Source: Zunongwangia atlantica 22II14-10F7 (lineage in GTDB: Bacteria > Bacteroidota > Bacteroidia > Flavobacteriales > Flavobacteriaceae). Taken from it: 64,000 bases of DNA. Made by a program: the position numbers and the translations under genes. Location: contig NZ_ARYN01000012.1 of NCBI RefSeq assembly GCF_002094855.1, positions 119,932 through 183,931 of the forward strand, read 5' to 3'. A model generated the notes under the pieces. That model searched no databases, was not told the origin of the DNA, and saw nothing but the letters and a program-made list of their open reading frames with translations. Of the stretch, positions 47,655-56,959 are shown piece after piece (within the stretch, counting starts at the first letter, position 1; each line of letters begins with the position of its first letter).

Positions 47655-50600
47655 TTATAAAGAGAGATTAAATCCTGCCGAGATAATTTTCGGAATAGGT
47701 TGTGCGTATAAGCTGCCATAAGTTTCAGGATCAAAGTACCCGTCGTAATCGGTTCCGATCACAAACATGTTTCGGGCTTCCAGGTTAAAATTTAAACCTG
47801 AAATCCTTAGTCTTTCCAGTTGCTTCTTAGGTAGCGCATAGCTTAAACGAATACTACTAATTCGTATATAGGAAATATCCTTAAGCCATATATCCAAATC
47901 CCGATAGGTATTTCCTGCATCGTAGGTATTGTACCAACTATACAGGAGATTGGTATTGAATCCTGGAGAATTAGCACCAATTAGCGCAGGATACTTTCCT
48001 GTACCGGCTTTTAAAATATCCGTATTATAATTAGATCCCGGTTGAGCCTGAGTAGGGTTGTAGGTTGGCTCAGCTCTTACGGTTTGTTTAATATTAAAGT
48101 TGGTTAAAACCCGAAGATCAAATTGTTTGTATGCAAAGGTATTTCTAAAACCACCGGTAAACTTTGGCATCCCATCACCCGCATAGGTATATAAGTTTCT
48201 GTGATCCTCTCGTGATAACTGACTTCCATCTACTCCTTCTTCCAGGTTATAAAACTCTACCGCAGTTACTTTTCTTCCGTTTTGCCAGAATAACGGTAGT
48301 CCATTACTATCCAGTCCGGCTGTTTTAAGCGCAAAAATAGCATTAACACTATAGCCTTTTAAAGAAGGTTTCAGGTTGTTTTCCGGTATTTCAATATCTT
48401 CAACCACGCTTTTATTATGGGAAATATTTAATCCACTTGTCCATCTAAAGTTCGGGGTGTTGATATTGGTGGTATTAATCGATAATTCATATCCCTTATT
48501 ACTTACCGTAGCCCAGTTCGTACTTATAAAGTTATAACCGTTCTCCAGGGGAATCGATCGTAACCCTATTAGATCTGTACTTTTTCTGGAGTAATAATCT
48601 CCGGTAAGAAAAACACGATTATTAAACAAGCTCATGTCAAAACCGATGTTAGACGAAGTAGTTTTTTCCCATCTCAGGTTAGGGTTAGGTGCATTGGTTG
48701 CTCGTATAACTTCTTCATTGGTTCCCGGAAGTATCGAGACATTATCATATATACCAACAACAAAAGGAGAAGTAGATTTATCGATATTTCCCTGCACCCC
48801 GTAAGAAGCTCTAAGTTTAAATACATCTATAGCAGGAATATTTGCCATAAAATCCTCCTTATCTAAATTCCATGAACCCGCAAAAGACCATATTGGGAGG
48901 TATCTATATTTAGGATTTACACCAAATAAGTTAGAGCCATCATATCTTAAACTCCCAAACACGGTATATTTTCTGTCTAGGGTATACGATGCAGTTCCAT
49001 AGAATGATGCAAACACATTCTCATTATAGGTCTTTTTATAGGTATCAAATAACGAATTCTCCAAAGCCAATTCATTAGTAATTGGAATGGTAGTGAGCGT
49101 ATTGGAATTAAAACCGAATCCTTTGGTATGAATTTCAGTATTCTTGTTTTGTCTGAACTCGGTTCCCAACATTAGATCCAGCTCATGCCTTTTATTAAAA
49201 GTAGTGTTATAATTAGCAGTTGTTTTCCAGTTATACTGAAACACATCGGCGTTCCAATTTTGGATTATCCCACCTTCAGGCATAAAATAATCATAGCCTC
49301 CAGTTACACTGTATTGTGATCTTTGACGATATTTCCTGGTATAATAACTGTTTCTGTCACTGATTTTCTCCGTACTATTAAAATCCAACTGAAGCCCTAA
49401 TTGGGTAGAAAACTTCAAATCATCATTAAAATCATAATCAATATTAAAAATTGATTTTAGAGAATTCGCTTTATACTCATGATCTGTATTTCTTCTTTCT
49501 TCAAGAACATTATAATTAAGATTTAGATCTGAGCGCTCTACCAGATCGGGATCGTAAACATAGTTTCCATTCGCATCGGTTAATTGAAGATATGGATTTG
49601 CATGTCTGGCGTAATATGCTGGGTTTGTATAGGCATCAGCCCCTGTGATATAAGAAGAGGTTCTGTTTTGGCTTCCAAATAAAGCCACCCCAACCTTTAA
49701 TTTATCGGTAATCGAAAAATTATCTTTAAGAGTTATATTAAAACGCTTTTGGCCAGTACCAATGGTTGTTCCCTGTTCATCAAAAAGACCTGCAGAGAAG
49801 TAATAATCATTATTTTCACTACCTCCAGAGATACTAAGTGTATATTGCTGATTTACGGCCATTTGGTATAACTCCTTTCCCCAGTTGGTATTCACATTTC
49901 TAAGCTCGTTAATGGCGTTTTGAGCCGCTGAGGAAATGGCGTCAAACCCATTATCCTGAAAAATATCGTACTGATTATAATTATTTAAAATTCGGGCAAC
50001 CGCTCCCCTGTTTTGCTGATAGGTAAGATCCGATCTTCCAGCCAGGTACAGTTCAAAATCTACTTTTTGAGAAGAATCCATTAAATTCAGTTTACTGAAA
50101 TCCGGTCGCTGCGTAACAAATACATTGGCATTGGTATTAATTCGCATGGCTCCCTTCTTACCTTTCTTACTGGTAATGACAATTACACCATTTGCTGCAC
50201 GGGCTCCATAAATGGAAGTAGCCGAGGCATCTTTCAAAACAGTTATGCTTTCTATATCTCCCGGATTCAGTCCGGCGATAGGCGAAGATTGAAGATTGTC
50301 AATATTATCTTTATCTCTAAAATCTTCCGGGATATCATCACCCTGCAATGGAATTCCGTCAAGCACCCATAACGGATCTGACGAACCATTTAAAGTGGCG
50401 ATACCACGTATAGATATTTTTGAAGGAGCACCCGGAGCACCTGTTGTAGGTTGTACCATCACCCCTGGTAATTGTCCGGTTAACATTTGATCCACAGTCG
50501 CTACCCCCGCTTGCTCAATCTCAGATACATCAATTTTCGCATAAGACGATGTCGCCTTCCGTTTTTCAATTTTCTGATATCCCGTAATAATCACCTCATC

Positions 50601-50948
50601 AAGATTCTCTGAACTTTCCTTTAGGTTAATCTTTAAGTTTTGGGTATTATTCCCAAGTTGAATAGTTTTAGATTCAAACCCCATATATGAAATCACCAGA
50701 GATTTAATATTAGGATCGACCCTCAGTTCAAAATTTCCATCAAAATCGGTGGTCGTCCCCAGCATGGCTCCCTGAAGAATACCTTTCTCGTCCGTTTGAT
50801 TGCCAATCATAGAGGAGGAAACATAGACAGAAGCTCCGACAACCGGCATTCCATCTTTATCTCCCACTACGGTACCAGAAACCAGAACCTGATCCTGAGC
50901 CATAAGTGCCAATGGCATAAATATTAACAAGTAGATTAATCTTTTCAT
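47655..50948 (-). CDS. SusC/RagA-type TonB-dependent transporter of the protease-linked locus
   Basis: A 1097-residue protein with signal peptide (ending near LALMAQ), a carboxypeptidase-regulatory-like domain with a short insertion (VYVSSSMIGNQTDEKGI, about residues 45-65), plug (PLWVLDGIPLQGDD, ASATSIYGARAANGVIVITS) and full barrel ending AGFNLSL. It starts three bases after the metalloprotease stop, so the two are surely co-transcribed. This tight pairing with a peptidase suggests a RagA-like peptide importer more than a glycan one. Confidence 0.95.
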   Translation of the reverse strand: MKRLIYLLIFMPLALMAQDQVLVSGTVVGDKDGMPVVGASVYVSSSMIGNQTDEKGILQGAMLGTTTDFDGNFELRVDPNIKSLVISYMGFESKTIQLGNNTQNLKINLKESSENLDEVIITGYQKIEKRKATSSYAKIDVSEIEQAGVATVDQMLTGQLPGVMVQPTTGAPGAPSKISIRGIATLNGSSDPLWVLDGIPLQGDDIPEDFRDKDNIDNLQSSPIAGLNPGDIESITVLKDASATSIYGARAANGVIVITSKKGKKGAMRINTNANVFVTQRPDFSKLNLMDSSQKVDFELYLAGRSDLTYQQNRGAVARILNNYNQYDIFQDNGFDAISSAAQNAINELRNVNTNWGKELYQMAVNQQYTLSISGGSENNDYYFSAGLFDEQGTTIGTGQKRFNITLKDNFSITDKLKVGVALFGSQNRTSSYITGADAYTNPAYYARHANPYLQLTDANGNYVYDPDLVERSDLNLNYNVLEERRNTDHEYKANSLKSIFNIDYDFNDDLKFSTQLGLQLDFNSTEKISDRNSYYTRKYRQRSQYSVTGGYDYFMPEGGIIQNWNADVFQYNWKTTANYNTTFNKRHELDLMLGTEFRQNKNTEIHTKGFGFNSNTLTTIPITNELALENSLFDTYKKTYNENVFASFYGTASYTLDRKYTVFGSLRYDGSNLFGVNPKYRYLPIWSFAGSWNLDKEDFMANIPAIDVFKLRASYGVQGNIDKSTSPFVVGIYDNVSILPGTNEEVIRATNAPNPNLRWEKTTSSNIGFDMSLFNNRVFLTGDYYSRKSTDLIGLRSIPLENGYNFISTNWATVSNKGYELSINTTNINTPNFRWTSGLNISHNKSVVEDIEIPENNLKPSLKGYSVNAIFALKTAGLDSNGLPLFWQNGRKVTAVEFYNLEEGVDGSQLSREDHRNLYTYAGDGMPKFTGGFRNTFAYKQFDLRVLTNFNIKQTVRAEPTYNPTQAQPGSNYNTDILKAGTGKYPALIGANSPGFNTNLLYSWYNTYDAGNTYRDLDIWLKDISYIRISSIRLSYALPKKQLERLRISGLNFNLEARNMFVIGTDYDGYFDPETYGSLYAQPIPKIISAGFNLSL

Positions 50949-50951
50949 TTT

Positions 50952-53516
50952 CTAATTATTAAGATTGTATTCTATTCGAGATATTAAATCCCTATAGTGT
51001 GCTTTAGTTATTTCATCTCCCTTATTTTTTTTCTTTTTAAGGAGCTTTAGTATTTTTTCAAGGGAATATCTTTTACTGGTACTCGCATCAGACACCCTTG
51101 GTATATAGGAGAAATGAACATTTTTAAAATTTCTAGAATCCTTTGAAACTGTGTTTTCTTTTGTTTTCTTCAGCAGTTCATTTCGATCAACTGTTAGTAC
51201 ATCCACATAATTCTTCTGGGTCATTCTATCGAATCTATTCAGCTCTTTATTTCTTGCTGTTTTTTTGAAAATGGCTTCAAAAAGCTGATTAAAGAGATAT
51301 TCCTCGGTAAACACCTCTGTTTCCTTCTTCGCAAGAATTTCATTTTCCGTGATTCTCATCAACCGATCTGTTTTCAACAACGCGTAGATCATATTAGTCT
51401 GATAGATCCGCTGCATGGAAACGGGTGAATAATAACGTTCTCCATCAGGCGCGTCCCTCACCGCAAATACTTTATCAATCATATCAGGTGTAAATAACCA
51501 TTCCTGAGGAAGTATGGCATTTTCTACCAAATATTGCAGTGCTTCTTTTTGCAGTTGGGCAGGTACCGGCTGATAAGCTTCCTTTCCATCCCCATATACG
51601 GTATTATTGAGGTAGATACCACCAATATTTGCCATCACATGTTTATTATAAAGTTCCCATTGATCTATGACTGCCTTATATAATTTCGAAGCTTTATAAT
51701 AATCCTGTCCCTCTTCTCTTGTCCATTCCAGAATATTAGGCATTATCCGTTTAAGATTTTTTAGCCCATATTCACTAGCTTTTACAGCATTATCACCAAG
51801 ATCTTCACTTTGTGATCTTGGATCAACAATACTCATTTGTTGGGCTCCATAGAAATACAACGGGTCATTTTCATGTTTACGGATCCATTTATTGGTAAGA
51901 GCCAACTCTTTATGTGCTGTTTCGGTTCCTGTCCATCTATATCCCCAATCAATTGCATACTTATCATAGACTCCGATCTTAGGAGTTATATCTACGACAC
52001 TATCCTCCGGTTGTGCTACATAATTAAAACGTGCATAATCCATAATGGAAGGAGCTGTCCCTCCCATTCTTGAGGTAAAACTTTTAGATCGTAATGAATC
52101 CACCGGATAACTATAAGAAGCCCCCATATTATGTTTAAGGCCAAAGGTATGTCCTACCTCATGAGAAGAAACAAAGCGTATCGCTTCTCCCATATGTTTT
52201 TCTGAAAAAGTATTTGCCCTGGCCGCAGCATCGATCACCCCAGTCTGTACACGAATCCAGGAATGAAGTCCTTTCATCAGGTTATGCCACCAAATAATAT
52301 CAGACTCTAAAATTTCTCCACTTCTGGGATCAACTACTGAAGGTCCCATAGCATTTTGCTGTTCAGAAGCCGCATAGGTAATCACGGAATAACGCACATC
52401 ATCAATATCGAAGTCTTTATCTTCTGCAGAAGGGATTTTCACCTGAACGGCATTTTTAAACCCGGCTTCTTCAAAAGCTACATTCCAGTCCAAAACACCT
52501 TGCTCAATGAAGGGAACCCATTGTTTTGGAGTAGAAGGATCTACATAGTAAATGATAGGCTTTTTAGGTTCTACAAGAATCCCTTGCTTATACTTCTGTA
52601 TATCTTCCTCCCTGGGTTCCAATCGCCATCGGGTAATAAGCTTTCTGGATTCTACTTCCTGTTGCGTATCGGAAAAATATTCCATTGGGGTGGAAAAATA
52701 TCCAATTCGCTTATCTCCGAATCGAGGTTTCATCACTTCTTTCGGCAGCAATACTATATTTGTTGTAACTCCTATAGAAAGTGGTAAAGCGGGACCACCA
52801 CCTTCACTAACCGAGGTTGTAAGTAAAGATTTGGCAACGATATTTTTTGGAAAAGTCTTGACTGTTTCGATAAGGGATAAATTCGTTTTAATACTTCCGC
52901 CCAGACCGGTATTTGCCAGGACATCACTAAAACTTTTTTCTTTTCCACTAAAAATTTTATTGACTTTAAAAATACTGGAGGTTGAATCCGTATTTTGTGT
53001 GGTTATATCGAACTCCTCTATGATAGACTCACTGAAGTTATCTTTAACCGATAAGCTTATTGCGGCATTCTTTGGCGATTGCACTCTAGGGTTTATAGTT
53101 TTGACCCAGACTTTATTTCGGGTAGTATCTTTATAAAATCTAACCAGTTTGGTTTCAAAAGCCATCCCTTTATTAAGTCCGTGACCATTTAAAGCATAAG
53201 GAACACTGGAGATTTTATTTACAATGAGTAAATCCTGGGACATTAAGCTATCAGGTATTTCAAAATAATACTCATCTTCTATAGTATATATATTAAATAA
53301 TCCTTTTCGCTGCTTTCCTTCCTTAAGAAACTTCTGATAATTAAGTTCATCACTATCCAGCTTTGTGGAATCTTCACTAGTTTCTTTAATCTCTTTTTTC
53401 TCCTTATTTTCCTTTTTTTCTTCCTGCGCATGAGCTCTTATTCCCGTACTTAAAAAAGCTACCAGTGTAATTACCGCCCATTGATGAATGTTTAAATTCA
53501 ATAAGAATTTTTTCAT
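50952..53516 (-). CDS. Secreted zinc metalloprotease (DUF5117/DUF4953 type)
   Basis: An 854-residue exported protein; signal peptide ends near GIRAHAQ (residue 30), followed by a highly charged Lys/Glu stretch (about 31-50). The zinc site is SSHEVGHTFGLKHNMG around residue 450, a metzincin-like HExxHxxGxxH. A Met-turn-like SIMDYARFNY follows about 40 residues later. Flanking regions match DUF5117/DUF5118 and DUF4953 of Bacteroidota zinc-dependent metalloproteases. It would cut proteins outside or in the periplasm and supply peptides to the SusCD pair encoded next. The gene lies after the LytS gene with a 95-base gap. Confidence 0.88.
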   Translation of the reverse strand: MKKFLLNLNIHQWAVITLVAFLSTGIRAHAQEEKKENKEKKEIKETSEDSTKLDSDELNYQKFLKEGKQRKGLFNIYTIEDEYYFEIPDSLMSQDLLIVNKISSVPYALNGHGLNKGMAFETKLVRFYKDTTRNKVWVKTINPRVQSPKNAAISLSVKDNFSESIIEEFDITTQNTDSTSSIFKVNKIFSGKEKSFSDVLANTGLGGSIKTNLSLIETVKTFPKNIVAKSLLTTSVSEGGGPALPLSIGVTTNIVLLPKEVMKPRFGDKRIGYFSTPMEYFSDTQQEVESRKLITRWRLEPREEDIQKYKQGILVEPKKPIIYYVDPSTPKQWVPFIEQGVLDWNVAFEEAGFKNAVQVKIPSAEDKDFDIDDVRYSVITYAASEQQNAMGPSVVDPRSGEILESDIIWWHNLMKGLHSWIRVQTGVIDAAARANTFSEKHMGEAIRFVSSHEVGHTFGLKHNMGASYSYPVDSLRSKSFTSRMGGTAPSIMDYARFNYVAQPEDSVVDITPKIGVYDKYAIDWGYRWTGTETAHKELALTNKWIRKHENDPLYFYGAQQMSIVDPRSQSEDLGDNAVKASEYGLKNLKRIMPNILEWTREEGQDYYKASKLYKAVIDQWELYNKHVMANIGGIYLNNTVYGDGKEAYQPVPAQLQKEALQYLVENAILPQEWLFTPDMIDKVFAVRDAPDGERYYSPVSMQRIYQTNMIYALLKTDRLMRITENEILAKKETEVFTEEYLFNQLFEAIFKKTARNKELNRFDRMTQKNYVDVLTVDRNELLKKTKENTVSKDSRNFKNVHFSYIPRVSDASTSKRYSLEKILKLLKKKKNKGDEITKAHYRDLISRIEYNLNN

Positions 53517-53611
53517 GAAATAGATTATTTAAAGTTTAAATATCTATTTGCTTAAGTGTTAATAAAAACCAAATGGAGTGAACTCTTAAAAAAAAGGAGT
53601 GAAGTTTAGTA

Positions 53612-55213
53612 TTAGGATAACAGAGGAAGTATGCAAATAAATTTATCTTCTACAATTTTTGTTTTAAAGCTATCAACTTCGTAATAATTATAAATATTCT
53701 TTAAATAAGTTAAGCCAATTTTATGACCTTCAATATTTTTTTTCTTTTTAGGCGCATAGCTATTAGCTACTATTACATATGTGGCATGAATTTCAACTTC
53801 TATATCTAAAGGCTTATTTTTTGTGATTTCATTATGCTTTATTGCATTTTCCACTAAGGTCTCCAAAGCTAGTACGGGAATTTTTTTATATAAAATCAGG
53901 TCATCACCGCTATGATCTGAAATCTTAATATTCAAACTATTTTTAAATCGAATTTTATGTAGAAAAATATACTGTTTCAAAAAAGCTAATTCCTTCTTCA
54001 GGCTGGTTAGATTATCATCTCTATTCTCCAATAAATAGCGATAAACATCAGCAAGTTGCAGTACGAATTTCTGAGACAGGTTTGGTTTGGTCTCAATAAG
54101 GTAATGCAATGAGTTCAGCGTATTAAAGAGAAAATGTGGGTTCATCTTCTTTTTGAGCTGACTAAGCTGCAATAGCGCATTTTCCCGTTGATAGTTTTCG
54201 TTTGCGGTAGCCAAATGTTCTTTTTCTTTTAGCACCCGTAAATTCTCTCTATACTCTTTTTTCAATTGAAACCTAGCAATAAGCAAAAGCAATATGAAAG
54301 TAATAAAAGCTAAAAAGCTAATCCAGGAAAAATACTGCTGTATTTCCCCGGTTGTATCCTGAAGATCGAAGTACATAAAATTAGCGACCACGATCAAGGC
54401 CTGATCCCCAATAATCACTTCGTCAAAATAGCGTACGATGTCCAATCCTAGATATTGCGAAAATCCATTATCTATCAGCACCTCGCTATCAGGCTGGTTA
54501 AAGATGTCTGAAATAGCAAAGGAATCAAAATACGAGGGTATTTTGATTCCAATATTTTCAACTTCGGGATGCAGCAGACATATCCCATTTTTATTAAAAA
54601 CGCTGGTATAGGAAGTACGTCCCTGATATTTTTCTGAGTAATATTTCCAAAAGGCCTTTAAGTCAACATCATATCCAACAATGATAGTAGTATCTTTATT
54701 TCTCTGAAAAACATACGCCTTACGGTTAAGCACTTTGTCACCAGTATTGATTATGGTATCTAAAGTTCCTTTAGGAGCTTGTAGCAATATTTTTTTGTAC
54801 GGAACCGACTCCTCACCGAGTTTTTCATCTGGTCTTAAATGTTCCGTTTTTTGAATCCCGTCCGGCGTGATGGTATATATATAACTACTGGTATTTACCG
54901 CGTTCGATAAAGCTAAATCACTTACAAAATTCAGTTTGTTGATTAAGCTACTTAGAGGAACATCTGAAGAGTCTTCAATAATATTTTTGGAATAGTTTAA
55001 AAAACTGTTCAATTGTAAAAACTCAGAAGCTATATTATTCTTTTTAGAATACAGGTCTGCCAGTCTTACATCTTCCATCAGATCGGAAGCCACAGAAGTT
55101 ATTTTTGGGGTAATTAAAGAGCTTCCTATAAAAAATGCTATAATAATCAGAACGCTTAGATAGAAATACTTTTGATGTTTTCTAAAGCGTCTTAAATAAT
55201 TAATAAGTTCCAT
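53612..55213 (-). CDS. LytS/YehU-type sensor histidine kinase
   Basis: A 533-residue membrane kinase. Two membrane spans (about 19-37 and 283-305) enclose a large extracytoplasmic sensor with Cache-like features (SYTSVFNKNGICLLHPEVEN). The cytoplasmic part has a coiled coil, then the His_kinase motif LKKKMNPHFLFNTLNSLHYL (His near residue 357) and an ATPase domain with LETLVENAIKHNE and HKIGLTYLKNIYNYY. It belongs to the LytS class that pairs with LytTR regulators, and its partner gene ends one base upstream of its start. It probably senses an extracellular nutrient signal for the downstream protease-SusCD genes. Confidence 0.9.
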   Translation of the reverse strand: MELINYLRRFRKHQKYFYLSVLIIIAFFIGSSLITPKITSVASDLMEDVRLADLYSKKNNIASEFLQLNSFLNYSKNIIEDSSDVPLSSLINKLNFVSDLALSNAVNTSSYIYTITPDGIQKTEHLRPDEKLGEESVPYKKILLQAPKGTLDTIINTGDKVLNRKAYVFQRNKDTTIIVGYDVDLKAFWKYYSEKYQGRTSYTSVFNKNGICLLHPEVENIGIKIPSYFDSFAISDIFNQPDSEVLIDNGFSQYLGLDIVRYFDEVIIGDQALIVVANFMYFDLQDTTGEIQQYFSWISFLAFITFILLLLIARFQLKKEYRENLRVLKEKEHLATANENYQRENALLQLSQLKKKMNPHFLFNTLNSLHYLIETKPNLSQKFVLQLADVYRYLLENRDDNLTSLKKELAFLKQYIFLHKIRFKNSLNIKISDHSGDDLILYKKIPVLALETLVENAIKHNEITKNKPLDIEVEIHATYVIVANSYAPKKKKNIEGHKIGLTYLKNIYNYYEVDSFKTKIVEDKFICILPLLS

Positions 55214-55214
55214 T

Positions 55215-55991
55215 TTAATGATTTAACCACTCTTTAAAAGCGTTGATATTCATTGAGCTTATTAAAATAGGGTCATTACTACCGGGAGATGGATTTAATT
55301 CAATTTTCAGTCGATTTTGACTGTATTTCACAATTGATTTAATGGCGTTATGACTAATAATAAATTTCCTGTTGATCTTAAAAAATTCTTTTGGCGCCAG
55401 TTTATCTTCCAAATTTGAAATCGTACTATCATAAAGATAAACTTGATGCTCCCTTGTAAACAAAAACAAAGATTTATTCTCTGCCATAAAATAGGCAATT
55501 TCTTCGCTTTTAATCGATATTAATTCTTCACCCTGAGAAACCAGGAAACGATTTTGAATTTTCGGGGATTGAAAATCCGGCAAAGTTGTTTGAATTCGTT
55601 CCAATAAACTCTCCACTTTATCGGATTCCCTCTTATCTCCAACAAAGTTCATATATTTTTCAAGGGCTTTATCGAGTTTCTGTCTATTGTAAGGTTTAAG
55701 AAGGTAATCAATAGCAAAAAACTGGAAAGACTGCACCGCGAAATGATCAAAAGCAGTGGTAAAAATGATGGGGATTTTAATATTTAATGCATTGAATATT
55801 TCAAAACTTTCTCCATCACCAAGGCTAATATCACTAAAAATCAGATCACATGAATGATTTGCAAACCATTCTTTAGCCTGTTTAATATTCTCTAACCTGG
55901 CCGCAATTGTAATGTCATATTTTGACTTCAACAATAAACTCTCTAAGGAATCTGCGGCTAAATCTTCATCTTCAATAATAACGACTTTCAT
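55215..55991 (-). CDS. LytTR-family response regulator
   Basis: A 258-residue regulator. The ATG at 55991 is preferred because the receiver domain begins there (MKVVIIEDEDLAADSLESLL); an upstream ATG at 56024 would add 11 residues outside the fold. The receiver has the phospho-acceptor Asp in CDLIFSDISLGDG and the Lys in AIDYLLKPYNRQ. The LytTR DNA-binding domain (about 155-258) shows EEIAYFMAENKSLFLF and FFKINRKFIISHNAI. It is first in the leftward order regulator-kinase-protease-SusC-SusD and probably controls that unit. Confidence 0.92.
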   Translation of the reverse strand: MKVVIIEDEDLAADSLESLLLKSKYDITIAARLENIKQAKEWFANHSCDLIFSDISLGDGESFEIFNALNIKIPIIFTTAFDHFAVQSFQFFAIDYLLKPYNRQKLDKALEKYMNFVGDKRESDKVESLLERIQTTLPDFQSPKIQNRFLVSQGEELISIKSEEIAYFMAENKSLFLFTREHQVYLYDSTISNLEDKLAPKEFFKINRKFIISHNAIKSIVKYSQNRLKIELNPSPGSNDPILISSMNINAFKEWLNH

Positions 55992-56629
55992 TGTAGGGGT
56001 GGTAAGCGTTTTAAATATTGTCAAATATCGTGTTAAGTGTTGATTCCTAAATATCTATTCGCATTAAAAGCTTGGCAATATTACTAAAAACTCATGTGTA
56101 TCAGTGGTTTTAAAACTTGAAATTTCTGAATTTTAAGAATATCCCCCATTGAACCAACTAATATTCCGAATTTTTCAATACTTCTCTCAGCGAAATTGTT
56201 TTCAAATTCTAATTTCCAAATGCAGATGATGTAATGATAAGCTCTAAAGCGTATTTAATTTCCCTTAAGTAATGCCTATTATTTTCTTTTAGAAATTGAA
56301 TACTAGATATTCCTACTTATATTAAGCTTGTTCATCTATGGGACACTGCTTTAAAGTTTCAGCTGTTTTTATTTCACCCGCAAAAAAAATTTAAAAAAAT
56401 AAAAAAGTTCCTGTTTTGGATTGTTTTATTAGTTTATAATTCTCCCATACTACTTCATCGAAGTTAGAGCAATATTGATTTTGAACAATATCTATTTCAT
56501 AGCACAGTACCACTACTTGTCCACTGCCTGTCCATATATGGGACATGTTTATAAAAGGTTTATTTATTGTTTATTATTAAAGTTTAATAAAAGAGACCAA
56601 TTTTTGAACAACAGCTGTCCAGAATTTGA
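55992..56629. other. AT-rich intergenic region with repeated TGTCC/GGACA motifs
   Basis: These 638 bases hold no credible gene. TATGGGACA occurs at 56337-56345 and, exactly 200 bases on, at 56537-56545. The latter is part of the inverted repeat TGTCC-atatatg-GGACA (56529-56545). TGTCCA also occurs at 56518-56523 and 56529-56534. The stretch separates the peptide locus from the mobilization genes and may contain the regulator's promoter. Whether the repeats are operators or relics is unknown. Confidence 0.4.
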
Positions 56630-56959
56630 TCATTCCCAGTTCAATTTTTGATCAGGAAGTGTATCAAATCTGAACATGTTCACTACTGATCCTATTTTCG
56701 GACTACTAGAGGGATGGTATTGGAGATACCCCCAATGTTTAAGCTCCCGAACCAACTTATGATACGTTGTCCGGGAGCGTATTTTAGCCAATCCCATCAC
56801 CTGCTGACTATTGACCATCAAATTCCTGGGAAAATGCTTTTGATTCCACAGCTCAAAAAAGGCCAGATAGAGGCTACGATGGGATACCGCGATGCGATCA
56901 TCTTTTGCAAATTTCCGGAGCACGGCATTAAGATGTCGTATATAATTTACCTCACTCAT
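56630..56959 (-). CDS. Small winged-helix-like protein of the mobilization operon
   Basis: A 109-residue protein, probably cytoplasmic, with a helical N-terminus (YIRHLNAVLRKFAKDDRIAV) and a winged-HTH-like segment (MGLAKIRSRTTYHKLVRELKHWGYLQYHPS). Its start overlaps the end of the coupling-protein gene by four bases, so it is the last gene of the mob operon. Proteins of this kind accompany MobC genes in Bacteroidota mobilizable elements and are presumably DNA-binding; a role in replication or transcription control cannot be told from the sequence. Confidence 0.65.
   Translation of the reverse strand: MSEVNYIRHLNAVLRKFAKDDRIAVSHRSLYLAFFELWNQKHFPRNLMVNSQQVMGLAKIRSRTTYHKLVRELKHWGYLQYHPSSSPKIGSVVNMFRFDTLPDQKLNWE

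Noticed and set aside
52552..53136. 194-codon plus-strand frame inside the metalloprotease gene
   Set aside because: Antisense shadow; the minus frame has signal peptide, zinc motif and family domains.
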